Positions 1 through 13,000 of a stretch of DNA of 42,643 bases are shown piece after piece. Below the pieces are notes generated by a model that worked only from the letters and a program-made list of their open reading frames with translations, was not told the origin of the DNA and did no database searches. Numbering within the stretch: the first letter of the stretch is position 1; each line of letters starts with the position of its first letter. The position numbers and the translations under genes are program-made. Source of the DNA: Pseudomonas capsici (lineage in GTDB: Bacteria > Pseudomonadota > Gammaproteobacteria > Pseudomonadales > Pseudomonadaceae); the NCBI RefSeq assembly GCF_017165765.1, contig NZ_JAFGZD010000031.1, positions 1-42,643 of the forward strand. Reading direction: 5' to 3'.

Positions 1-850
1 GCGGATGCCTTGAAAGCTGGCGTCAGCCCGATCGGTGTGCGGATCCCTGACTTGCAGACCTATGTGCTGGATGCCAATCGTGAGCCGGTGCCGGTTGGTG
101 TCGTTGGAGAATTGTATGTCGGCGGTGCGGGCGTAGCGCGGGGTTACCTGAACCGTCCGGAACTGAACGAAGAACGCTTTATCGCCGATCCGTTCAGCAA
201 AGTTGAAAATGCCCGTCTATATCGCACCGGCGACCTGGCGCGCTGGACCGCCGAAGGCAGCCTGGATTATCTGGGCCGTAACGACGATCAGGTAAAGATC
301 CGTGGTTTCCGGATCGAACTGGGTGAAGTCGAAGCGCAACTGGCGGCTTGCAATGGCGTGCGCGAAGCAGTGGTTATTGCTCGCGAAGATGTCCCGGGCG
401 ACAAGCGTCTGGTGGCTTATGTCATTGCAGAAGACGGTGCAGATCCGTCTGCCGCCGACCTGCGTGACCAACTGTTGCAAAGCCTGGCCGAGCATATGCT
501 GCCCAGCGCTTTTGTAATGCTGGAGAAATTGCCGCTGACCACCAACGGCAAGCTGGACCGCAAGGCGCTGCCTGCACCCGATCAGTCAGCCTTGGCCAGC
601 CGGGCCTATGAAGCGCCACAAGGCGAAGTCGAGGAAGTCATTGCCCAGCTCTGGCAGGAATTGCTGGGCGTCGAGCAGGTAGGTCGCCATGACCACTTCT
701 TCGAGCTGGGTGGCCATTCGTTGCTGGCCGTGAAGCTGATCGAACGCATGCGCCAGCAGAATCTCAGCGCCGATGTGCGTGTGCTGTTTGGTCAGCCGAC
801 GTTGGCAGCCCTGGCGGCAGCCGTGGGTGGTCAGGCACAGATTGTGGTGC
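1..850 (+). other. NRPS module 1 (partial): end of A domain plus carrier T1
   Basis: Only the last third of the A domain is present, from just after the NMYG region. Its sequence is almost the same as the corresponding part of the threonine-type A domain of module 2, so it probably activates Thr too, but the specificity residues lie outside the window. T1 has FFELGGHSLL with the modified serine at 718-720. Because a dual C/E domain follows, the residue would be D-configured and, in this family, commonly ends up as dehydrobutyrine. Confidence 0.85.
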
Positions 851-1020
851 CGGAAAACCTGATTCCCGAAGGCTGCGAGCGCATCACCCCCGAGATGTTG
901 CCGCTGGCGGATCTGGATCAGCAGGCTATAGACCGCGTCGTAGCCAATGTGCCGGGCGGTGTGGCCAATGTGCAGGATATCTATGCGCTGGCTCCGTTGC
1001 AGGAAGGGATTCTTTATCAT
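1..1020 (+). repeat. Near-identical intragenic repeat of NRPS A(end)-T-C(start), copy at 3256-4275
   Basis: The first bases of the window recur at 3256, an offset of 3255 nt (1085 codons, one module). Long stretches are identical through the A-domain end, the carrier and the start of the C domain. Similarity then falls in the middle of the C domain and rises again around 1490-1600 against 4735-4855. This is a tandem module duplication kept similar or homogenised by gene conversion. Confidence 0.9.
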
Positions 1021-4000
1021 CACCTGTCGGCGGTCGAAGGCGATCCCTATCTGCAATATGCGCTGTTCGCTTTTGACAGCCTGGAGCGAGTCCATAAGTT
1101 TGCCGCGGCCTTGCAAAGCGTGGTGTCGCGGCATGACATTCTGCGCACGGGCGTGCTCTGGGAGAGTCTGGACGAGCCGGTACAAGTGGTCTGGCGTCAT
1201 GCAGAACTGATCGCGGAAGAGATTCTGCTCGATCCGCTGGCCGGCGATATCGCTGAGCAACTGTGTGAAGTGCTTGATCCGCGTCACTATCGTCTGGACA
1301 TTCGCCAGGCCCCGATGATGCGTATCGGTTACGCCCATGATCCGGTCAACAATCGCTGGCTGGGCATGCTGCTGTTCCATCATATGGTCGACGACGCGAC
1401 TTCCCTGGGCATCGTGACTTCGGAAATCGAAGCCTTCATGGCCGGCCTCGGTGATCAGTTGCCAGCCTCGGTGCCTTACCGCAACTATGTGGCTCAGGCC
1501 CGTCTGGGTGTCAGTCGTGAGGAACATGAAGCGTTCTTCCGCGACATGCTGGGCGATATCGACGAGCCGACGCTGCCATTCGGCCTGCATGACGTGCAGG
1601 GTGACGGACAGGGCATTCAGGAAGTCCGCCAGATGGTGGACGCTTCCCTTGGCCAGCGTTTGCGGGCTCAGGCTCGCAAACTGGGTGTCAGTGCTGCCAG
1701 CCTGTATCACCTGGGCTGGGCGCGGGTGCTGGGCGCTGTTTCGGGTCGCGATGAAGTAGTTTTCGGCACGGTATTGCTGGGCCGGATGCAAGGTGGCGAA
1801 GGGGCCGATCGCGCCTTGGGCATGTTTATCAACACCTTGCCATTGCGGGTTGATCTTGGCGCTCAGGCTGTCGCTGGCGGTGTGAAGAAAACCCATGCCA
1901 ACCTGACCGCTCTGCTGGGGCATGAACATGCCTCGCTGGTACTTGCCCAGCGTTGCAGTGGTGTCGAAGCGCCCACACCGCTGTTCAGCTCACTGCTCAA
2001 TTACCGTCATCTGCAAAACCGTACCAGTGCTTCCAGCGCCTCGGCCTGGGAAGGTATTGAGGCCCTGTCGGGAGAAGAGCGCACGAACTACCCGCTGACC
2101 CTGTCGGTGGACGATCTGGGCGAAGCCTTCAACCTGACCGTCATGGCTGAAGCGCAAATCGGTGCAGAGCGTGTCTGTGGCTATATGCAGCGCGTCATGC
2201 ATCAATTGATCGATGCACTGGAGCAGGCTCCGGAAACAGCGCTGGGTGATCTGTCGATCCTTCCGGAGAGTGAGCGTGAACAGCTGCTGAATCACTGGAA
2301 TGTCAGTGATACGACCTATGTCGATGACCTGCTGATTCACCGCGCCGTTGAAGGCTGGGCCGAGAAACAACCTTCGGCCACGGCGATTCGTTTCGAGGGC
2401 CGTCTGTTGAGTTATGGCGAACTCAACGCTCGTGCCAACCAGGTGGCCCATCGCCTGATCGAACAGGGCATCGGCCCGGACGATCGGGTGGCGATCTGCG
2501 TCGAACGTGGTCCGGAGATGATTATCGGCCTGCTGGGCATCCTCAAGGCCGGTGCGGGTTATGTGCCGATGGATCCGGCTTATCCGGCCGAGCGTCTGGC
2601 TTACCTGCTTAACGACAGCGCACCGTTGGCGGTGCTGGTTCAAGCGTCCACCGCAGAAGTGCTGTCGGATGTGTCGGTGCCGGTCATCAATCTGGGCGAT
2701 GCGCGTTTGCAGGAGCAATCCGTCTCCAATCCGCAGGTGGATTCGTCTTCGTCAAACCTGGCCTATGTGATCTATACCTCCGGTTCCACCGGCTTGCCGA
2801 AGGGCGTGCAGGTCGAGCACCGCAACGTGGCGCGTCTGTTCTCGGCCACCCAATCGTGGTTCGAGTTCGGTTCGACCGATGTCTGGGCACTGTTTCACTC
2901 GTTCGCCTTCGACTTCTCGGTCTGGGAAATCTGGGGTGCGCTGGTGCACGGTGGCGAGTTGCTGATCGTGCCGCAACTGGTCAGCCGCTCGCCGCAGGAA
3001 TGCTATGCCTTGCTGTGCGAGGCGGGCGTGACCATTCTCAACCAGACGCCAAGCGCGTTCCGTCAGTTGATTGCAGCTCAGGGTGAAAGTCAGCAATCGC
3101 ATTCCCTGCGTCAGGTGATCTTTGGTGGTGAGGCTCTGGAAACCGGGATTCTCAAGCCTTGGTATGCCCGAGCCATCAATGCTGGCACCCAATTGGTGAA
3201 TATGTACGGCATCACCGAAACCACGGTGCACGTGACTTATCGTGCGCTGGAAGCGGCGGATGCCTTGAAAGCTGGCGTCAGCCCGATCGGTGTGCGGATC
3301 CCTGACTTGCAGACCTATGTGCTGGATGCCAACCGCGAGCCTGTGCCGGTCGGTGTCGTCGGTGAGCTGTATGTCGGCGGTGCTGGCGTGGCCCGTGGCT
3401 ATCTGAACCGTCCTGAGCTGAATGAAGAGCGCTTTATCGCCGATCCGTTCAGCCAGCGTCCCGGCGCGCGACTGTACCGCACCGGCGACCTGGCGCGCTG
3501 GACCGCCGAAGGCAGCCTGGATTATCTGGGCCGTAACGACGATCAGGTGAAGATCCGTGGTTTCCGGATCGAACTGGGTGAAGTCGAGGCCCAGCTTGCA
3601 GCCTGCAATGGCGTGCGCGAAGCGGTGGTAATCGCTCGTGAAGATGTCCCGGGCGACAAGCGTCTGGTGGCTTATGTCATTGCAGAAGAGGGCATGAACC
3701 CATCTGCTGCCGACCTGCGTGACCAACTGTTGCAAAGCCTGGCCGAGCATATGCTGCCCAGCGCCTTTGTGATGCTGGAATCGCTGCCATTGACCACCAA
3801 CGGCAAGCTGGACCGCAAGGCCTTGCCTGCACCGGATCAGTCAGCCTTGGCCAGCCGGGCCTATGAAGCGCCACAAGGTAAAGTCGAAACCGCGATTGCC
3901 GAACTCTGGCAGGAGTTGCTGGGCGTTGAGCAGGTAGGTCGTCATGACCACTTCTTCGAGCTGGGTGGTCACTCGCTGCTGGCGGTGAAGCTGATCGAGC

Positions 4001-7000
4001 GCATGCGCCAGCAGGACCTCAGTGCCGATGTGCGTGTGCTGTTTGGTCAGCCGACGCTGGCAGCCCTGGCGGCAGCCGTGGGTGGTCAGGCACAGATTGT
4101 GGTGCCGGAAAACCTTATTCCCGAAGGCTGCGAGCGCATCACGCCGGACATGCTGCCGCTGGCGGATCTGGATCAGCAGGCTATAGACCGCGTCGTGGCC
4201 AATGTGCCGGGGGGTATGGCCAATGTGCAGGATATCTACGCCCTGGCTCCGTTGCAGGAAGGCATTCTGTATCACCATCTGGCTGCCAGCCAGGGCGACC
4301 CGTATGTGCTGCAGGTGCAGTTCAGTTTTGAGGATCGTCAGCGTGTCGACATCTTTGCCAGAGCCTTGCAGAGCGTCGTGGATCGTAACGATATTCTGCG
4401 TACCGCTGTGATTTGGGAAAGCCTGAGCGAGCCTGTCCAGGTGGTATGGCGCAAGGCGACTCTGGACGTTGAAGAGGTCGTGCTGGAGCAGAACGAAGCG
4501 GATGCATTGCAACAACTGCAACAGCGCTTCGACCCACGCCACTATCGTCTCGATGTTTCCCGCGCACCTCTGATGCGTCTGGCCTTTGCTGCTGATCCTG
4601 CCAATAACCGCTGGGTCGGGATGTTGCTGTTCCATCACATGGCCCTCGACCATACCGCACTGGAAGTCGTGGTCCAGGAAATGCAGGCCAGCCTTATGGG
4701 GCAGACCGAGCTTCTGCCTGCCGCTGTGCCGTATCGCAATCATGTGGCCAATGCCCGTCTGGGCGTCAGCCGTGAGGAACATGAAGCCTTCTTCCGCGAC
4801 ATGCTGGGCGATATCGACGAGCCGACCCTGCCATTGGGTCTTCAGGATGTTCAGGGTGATGGCCATGGCATCGAAGAAGCGCACCAGATTCTGGACGATG
4901 CCTTGAGTCTGCGCCTGAATGCTCAGGCCCGCCGCCTGGGTGCCAGTGCCGCGAGCCTGATGCATCTGGCCTGGGCGCAGGTGGTAGGCCGTCTGGCCGG
5001 TCGTGAAGAAGTGGTGTTCGGCACCGTGCTGATGGGACGCATGAGCGGCACTGCCGGTGCGGACCGGGCGCTGGGGATGTTTATCAATACCTTGCCGCTG
5101 CGCATCGATGTCGGCACTCAGGGCGTGGAAGCCGGTGTTCGCGCGACTCATCAACGCCTGTCGGCCTTGCTCGGCCATGAGCATGCCTCCTTGTCACTGG
5201 CCCAGCGCTGCAGCGGTGTGCCTTCGGCGTTGCCGCTGTTCAGCACCTTGCTCAACTACCGCCACAGTGCGGGTGAGGTACCGGTATCCGAAGCCGTGGC
5301 AGCGTGGGCTGGTATTCAGACGCTGTCCATGGAAGAGCGCACCAACTATCCACTGACCCTGAACGTGGATGATCTGGGCGACCGCTTCATGCTCAATGCC
5401 CAGGCGGTTGTCGAGATCGGTGCACAACGGACCTGTGATCTCATGCAGGCGGCGCTTGTAAGCCTGGTCACGGCTCTGGAAGAGGCTCCGAATACCCACC
5501 TCAATCGTCTGTCGGTATTGTCAGAGGCCGAGCGCAACCAGGTGCTGGTGGCATTCAATGACACCCATGCGCCGTATCCGCACACCCAGACCATTCACGG
5601 TCTGTTCGAGGCTCAGGTCGAACGCACACCGGATGCGGTGGCGTTGGTCCATGGCAGTGAGCGCCTGAGCTATCGCACCCTCAACGAACGCGCCAACCGC
5701 CTGGCTCATCATCTGCGCAATCAGGGTGTGCAGCCGGACTCGCGTGTCGGTATCTGTGTCGAGCGTGGCACCGATATGGTGGTTGGCCTGTTGGCAATCC
5801 TCAAGGCGGGTGGTGCCTATGTGCCACTTGACCCGGCCTATCCGGTAGACCGTATTGCCTACATGCTGAAGAACAGTGCGCCGGCAGCCATTCTGGCGCA
5901 TACCGTCAATCATGAGTTGCTGGCCACGTCTTCGGCCCCGATCATCGACCTGGATCGGGGTAACTGGCTCAATGAACCGGCCGCCAATCCGCAGGTGCCG
6001 GGCCTCAACGCCAGCCACCTGGCCTATGTGATCTACACCTCGGGTTCGACCGGTCTGCCGAAAGGCGTGATGATTGAGCACCGCAATACGGTCAACTTCC
6101 TGACCTGGGCGCAGCAGGCGTTTGCGCCTGAGGTGCTGGCCAAAACCCTGTTCTCCACCTCGTTGAACTTCGACCTGGCGGTTTACGAGTGCTTTGCGCC
6201 GTTGATTTCCGGTGGCTGTATCGAAGTGGTCAAGAACGTGCTGGCTCTGCAAGACGGCGAGCATGATGTCACGCTGATCAACACCGTCCCATCGGCACTG
6301 AAAGCGCTGCTGGAGTCGGGCGGTCTGGGGCAGGGCGTGCATACCGTCAACGTGGCCGGTGAAGCGCTTAAAGGTTCGCTGGTCGAGAAGCTGTTTGCCG
6401 AAACCGGCGTCCAGCGCCTGTGCAACCTGTATGGCCCGTCGGAAACCACCACCTACTCGAGCTGGGTGGCAATGGACCGCGAAGACGGCTTTGCGCCACA
6501 TATCGGCAAGCCGGTGGCCAATACCCAGTTCTACCTGCTGGACGAGCATCGTCAGCCAGTGCCTTTGGGTGTGCCGGGCGAAATCTATATCGGCGGTGCC
6601 GGTGTGGCCCGTGGTTACCTGAACCGTGACGACCTGACCGCCGAGCGCTTCCTGGACGATCCATTCAATGCCGGAGCGCGGATGTACCGCACCGGCGACC
6701 TGGGTCGCTGGCTGGCCGATGGCAATATCGAATACCTGGGGCGTAACGACGATCAGGTCAAGATCCGTGGTTTCCGTATCGAGCTGGGTGAGATCGAAGC
6801 CAAACTGGCGCGCCATGAAAGCGTGAAGGAAGCGGTGGTGATGGCCCGTGAGGACGTACCGGGCGACAAGCGTCTGGTGGCTTACTTCACTGCTCGTGTC
6901 GAAGGCGTGGATATCGAGGCGCTGCGCGAATACCTGCAAGCCTTGCTGCCTGAATACATGGTGCCAATGGCTTACGTTGTGCTTGAAGCCTTGCCACTGA

Positions 7001-10000
7001 CCCCCAACGGCAAGCTGGATCGCAAGGCACTGCCTGCGCCGGACCAGCAGGCGCTGGTCAGTCAGGGCTACGAAGCGCCTCAGGGTGAGATCGAGGTGGC
7101 GCTGGCGCACATCTGGCAGGAATTGCTGGGTGTCGAGAAGGTTGGTCGCTTCGACCGCTTCTTTGATCTGGGCGGCCATTCATTGCTCGCCATTCGCCTG
7201 ATCTCCCAGGTGAGGCTGCGTCTGGGCGTCGAGCTGAGCCTGAGCGAACTGTTCGCTCACTCCGAACTGTCTGCTCTGGCCGGATTGCTGGCCGAGGCGG
7301 GGCGCAGCGCGCTGCCGGATATTGTCAGTGTGCCTCGCGATGAGGAACTGCCTCTGTCGTTTGCCCAGCAGCGTCTCTGGTTCCTGGCGCAAATGGAGGG
7401 GGGCAGCACGGCGTACAACATGCCGGCCGGTCTGCGCTTGCGCGGTGCCCTTGATGAAAGTGCGCTGCAAAAGGCACTGGAGCGGATCATTGCCCGCCAT
7501 GAAGCCTTGCGTACACGCTTCGCCGTTCGTGAAGATCAGGAGCCTGTACAACGGATTGAAACGCTCGAAAGCGGATTCACGCTGACCCGTGTCAACCTGC
7601 AAGCCAGCAGCGACCGTGAGCAACAGTTGCTGGCCATGGCGCAGGAGGAAGCTCTGGCACCGTTCGACCTGGCTACCGGCCCCTTGATTCGGGGGCGACT
7701 GGTGCGCCTGGATGCCGAAGATCATGCCTTGCTGGTAACGGTGCATCATATTGTCTCCGACGGCTGGTCCATAGGTGTGCTGACCCATGAACTGACGGCG
7801 CTGTATGAAGCATTCAGACAGGGGCTGGACGATCCGTTGCCACCGCTGAGCGTGCAGTACGCCGACTATGCCGTGTGGCAGCGTCGCTGGCTGAGTGGCG
7901 AAGTGCTGGAGGCGCAAAGCCGTTACTGGCAGCAAACCCTGGCCGATGCACCTGCATTGCTGGCGTTGCCTACCGACAAACCTCGCCCGGCGCAGCAGGA
8001 TTATGCCGGTGCAACCCTGGGTGTCGTGCTCGATGCAGCCTTGACCCAGGACCTGAAAGCCTTGAGTCAGCGCCATGGCACGACGCTGTACATGACCGTC
8101 ATGGCCGCGTGGGCTGTGTTGCTGAGCCGGCTTTCCGGGCAGGACGACGTGGTGATCGGTTCGCCCATGGCTAACCGCATGCGTGCTGAAGTCGAGCCTC
8201 TGATCGGCTTTTTCGTCAACACCCTGGCCGTTCGTATCGATGTGGCGGACGACCCGGATGTCAAGACCCTGCTGGCCCGGGTCAAGGATCGGGTCCTGAG
8301 TGCCCAGGCCCATCAGGATCTGCCGTTCGAGCAAGTGGTGGAGGTGGTCAAACCGGTACGCAGTCTGGCGCACAGCCCGGTATTCCAGGCCATGTTGAGC
8401 TGGCAGGATACCGGCGGTACGGCGCTGGAACTGCAAGGTCTGGCGCTGGAAGGCATCGGTATCGCCAATACCGTGTCCAAGTTCGACCTTTCTCTGGACC
8501 TGAGCGAATTGCAGGGCCAACTGGTCGGCAGCCTTGAATACGCTACGGCTCTGTTTGGCGAAGCCACCGTAAGCCGTTATATCCGCTATTTCGAAAATGT
8601 CCTGCGCGGTCTGGTGGCAGGTGACGAGACAGCGATCACCCGCATTGAATTGCTGGATGCCGAAGAGCGTCAGCGCCTGCTGAATGACTTGAACCGCACC
8701 CGGACAACCTATCCGCAGACCAGCACCGTTCACCGCCTGTTCGAGGAGCGTGTGGCTGCCCAGCCCGATGCCATTGCCGTGGCCTGCGAAGGCGAGCGTC
8801 TCAGTTATGCGCAATTGAACCAGCGAGCTAACCGCCTGGCCCACACATTGATCGGCATGGGCATTGGCCCGGACGATCGGGTGGCGATCTGCGTAGAGCG
8901 TGGTATCGATATGCTGGTCGGCCTGCTGGGCGTACTCAAGGCCGGCGGTGCCTATGTGCCTCTTGATCCGGCCTATCCGGCGGATCGCCTGCAATTCATG
9001 TTGCAGGACAGTCAGCCCAAGGCCGTCTTGAGCCATCGCGGGCTGGACCGTTCACTACCTGATCTGAACATTCCGCTGGTGGCTCTGGACAACCCCTTGA
9101 CGGGCGCGGAGCACAACCCGGAGGTCGAAGGCCTGAATGCCCGGCATCTGGCTTATGTGATCTATACCTCGGGCTCTACCGGCAACCCCAAAGGGGTGAT
9201 GATCGAGCATCGTGGCCTGGTCAACTACAGCCTCGATGCAGCACGCCTGTTCGAGCTGACGCCCGATGATTCGGTCCTGCAGCAAAACTCCCTCAACTTC
9301 GACCTGTCGGTGGAGGAGGTTTTCCCGGCATTGCTGGCTGGCGCGACCCTGGTTCCGACCCGGGAAATCTTTGGCAGCGAAGGTCTGGCAGTCGAAACCC
9401 CGAGCATGCTGCACATGACCGCTGCGCACTGGCATACCCTGGTAGGTGACTGGCACCACCAGCCGCACCTCGCAGCCGCCGCGCTGGCAAACGTGCGGTT
9501 GATCAACGTCACCGGCGACGCCTTGTCAGCCCAGAAGCTGCAATGGTGGCAGGCATTGCGTCCAGCCCATACCCAGTTGATCAATACCTACGGGCCGACC
9601 GAGGCGACCGTGTCCTGCACGACTGCCTATGTGGATAACACGGCTGTCAGTCACAACGTCACCATCGGTAAACCGATGGCCAACACCCGTATCTACCTGC
9701 TCGATGCCCGGCAACAACCGGTTCCAGAAGGCGTGGCGGGGGAAATGTACATTGGCGGCGACGGTGTGGCCCGCGGCTATCTGAACCTTGAGCGGGTCAA
9801 TGCCGAGCGTTTCCTGGTCGATCCTTTCAGCGACGAGCCTGACGCCCGGATGTACAGGACAGGCGATCTGGCGCGTTACCTGGCAGATGGCAGCCTCGAA
9901 TACCTGGGCCGCAACGACTTCCAGGTCAAGGTTCGAGGGTTCCGTATCGAGCTGGGTGAAATCGAAACCCGTCTTGGTGACTGCTCCGGGGTCAAGGAGG

Positions 10001-13000
10001 CTGTGGTCATTGCCCGGGAAGATGCGCCGGGCGAGAAACGTCTGGTCGCCTATGTGGTGCCTCATGCCGGGCAAACACTGACTGCGGCGGTACTTCGCGA
10101 GACTCTCGCGCCACAACTGGCCGAGTACATGCTGCCAAGTGCTTTCGTGATGCTGGAAGCAATGCCTCTGACGCCGAACCGCAAGCTGGACCGCAAGGCG
10201 TTGCCGGCACCGGACGGAGAGGCCTTCGCCAGCCGGATCCACGAGCCGCCGCAAGGCGCGACCGAAACCGCATTGGCCCAGATCTGGCAGCAATTGCTCG
10301 ATGTGGAGCGGGTAGGGCGCAATGACCACTTCTTTGAATTGGGCGGTCATTCCCTGCTGGCCATGCGCCTGATTGCCCATGTCCGGCAACGCCTGGGAGC
10401 CGAATTGCGCCTGATGGATATCTTCGCCCATCCGGTACTGGAAGCCATGGCCAAGGGACTGGCCCAGGCGGCCCGCAGTTCCCAGCCTTCGGTGATCGCG
10501 GTTTCCCGTGATCAGGCCTTGCCTCTGTCGTTCGCGCAACAGCGGCTCTGGTTCCTGGCGCGTCTCGAAGGCGACAACCCGGCTTATCACATTCCGGCCG
10601 GCCTGCGTCTGCGTGGCGAGCTGGATGCGAATGCGCTGCAAAGTTCGCTGGACATGATCGTTGCGCGTCACGAGTCGTTGCGCACCACCTTTGTCCAGAT
10701 GACGGGACAGGATGCCGAACAGCGCATTGCACCGTCCGATATCGGTTTCGAACTGCGTCTGCAGTCACTGGAGGGGCAACCTGCTACCGAGCAGACCCTC
10801 GCGTTGCTGGTGACCGAAGAGGCGCGGGCACCCTTCGATCTGAGCAAGGGACCGCTGGTGCGTGGTCAACTGGTTCGCATGGCCGACGACGATCACGTCC
10901 TGCTGGTAACTTTCCATCACATCATTGCCGATGGCTGGTCTTCGGACATATTCACCCGTGAACTGGGCATTCTTTATGAAGCGCTGCGCAATGGTGAAAC
11001 CGATCCGCTGCCGGCCCTGACGCTGCAATACGCCGATTATGCAATGTGGCAGCGCTGCTGGCTGACCGCCGAAGTGTTGCAGCAGCAGACCGGCTACTGG
11101 CAACAGGCACTGGCCGATGCTCCGGCGCTGCTGAGTCTGCCTGTTGACCGTGCTCGCCCTGCGCACCAGGACTATTCGGGGAATGCCGTCGGTCTGGCGC
11201 TGGATGAGGCTCTGACTGAAAAGCTCAAGGCGTTGAGTCAGCGTCAGGGCACTACCTTGTTCATGACCGTACTGGCGGCCTGGGCCACGGTACTGGGGCG
11301 TCTGGCCAGTCAGGATGATGTGGTGATCGGTACGCCGGTGGCCAACCGCACCCGCGTGGAGGTCGAAGGTCTGATCGGTCTGTTCGTCAACACCCTGGCT
11401 CTGCGCGTGGATTTGTCTGCCGATCCGACCGTCGAGGCATTGCTGCAACAGGTCAAGGCCCGAACCCTTGAAGCACAGGCCCATCAGGACTTGCCGTTCG
11501 AACAGGTAGTGGAAGCCGTCAACCCGGTGCGCAGCCTGTCCCACAGCCCGATCTTCCAGGCCATGTTGTCCTGGCAGAACGGTGCAGGCGAGGATCTGGC
11601 TCTTGGCAATATGAGTCTGCAGGGCGTCAATTCCACCAGCCGCAGCGCCAAGTTCGATGTGCTGCTGGACATGGCAGAAGTCGGTGGCCGTCTGTATGGC
11701 TCGCTGGAATATGCAACCGCACTGTTTGACCGGGAGACTATCGAACGCCATCTGGGTTATCTGGAAGCGGTATTGCGTGGCATGGTCGCTGACAGCCATG
11801 CCGTCATGACCCACATTCCGCTGGTGCAGGACGCTGAACGTCGGCAATTGCTCGACACATTCAACGCGACGGCCGTGGACTATCCGCGGGGTCTGACGCT
11901 GCATGCTCTGTTTGAAGAGCAGGTAGCGAGAACGCCGGAAGCAACGGCCTTGACCTTCGAAGACACGTCATGGAGCTATGCACAGCTCAACGCACGGGCC
12001 AACAACATCGCTCATCGCCTGATCGGCATGGGCGTCGCAGTGGAAGACCGGGTCGCCATCTGCGTGGAGCGCAGTCTGCACATGGTTGCGGGTCTGCTGG
12101 GGATTCTCAAGGCGGGTGCCGGCTACGTGCCGCTGGATCCGGATTATCCTGCTGATCGACTGGCCTATATGCTGGAGAACAGCGCGCCGGTCGTTGTGCT
12201 CAGCCAGTTGTCCCTGCACGACAGCCTGCCACACTGCAAGTGCCCGATGCTGATGCTCGATGGCCAGGATCTGGATGGTTTGCCGGTCGATAACCCGACG
12301 GTTGCCAATCTGACGGAGTCGAACCTGGCCTATGTGATCTATACCTCAGGCTCCACCGGCCAACCCAAAGGTGTCATGAACGAACACCTCGGTGTCGTGA
12401 ACCGGCTCTTGTGGATGCAGGACGAATACGCTCTGGACGCGACCGATGTCGTGTTGCAGAAAACTCCGTTCAGCTTCGACGTGTCGGTGTGGGAATTCTT
12501 CTGGCCGCTGTTCAACGGTGCCCGTCTGGTGATGGCTCGTCCGGGCGGTCACCGTGAACCCGCTTACCTGTGCGATACGATTCAGGCCCAGGGTGTGACG
12601 ACTCTGCACTTCGTACCTTCGATGCTGGAAGTTTTCCTGACTCACGGCAATCTGGAGCGTTGCCACAGCCTTACCCGTGTGATGTGCAGTGGTGAAGCGT
12701 TGCCGGGGCATCTGGTCAGACGCTTCAAGGCACAGCCGACCAGCGCCGTCCTGTACAACCTGTATGGCCCGACCGAGGCGGCGGTGGACGTCACCGCCTG
12801 GGACTGCAGCGGTCTTGAAACACCGGATAACACGCCGATTGGCAAGCCGGTGGCCAATACCGGTATCTATCTGCTCGACAGTGTCTTCCAGCCGGTGCCT
12901 TTGGGCAGTGCGGGTGAAATCTACATTGCCGGGATCCAGGTGGCGCGTGGTTACCTGGGACGTCCTGAGCTGACCGCCGAGCGTTTCCTGCGCGACCCGT

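Noticed and set aside
586..1929. 447-aa minus-strand ORF inside the NRPS
   Set aside because: It is the antisense shadow of the highly periodic, GC-rich C domain; the same shadow recurs at 3841-5184 opposite the duplicated module. No ribosome-binding site and no known family.
5521..9036. Long minus-strand ORFs of 552 and 618 aa
   Set aside because: Antisense of A and C domains whose plus-strand protein is fully conserved; composition is rich in Arg/Gln/His, as expected of shadows.
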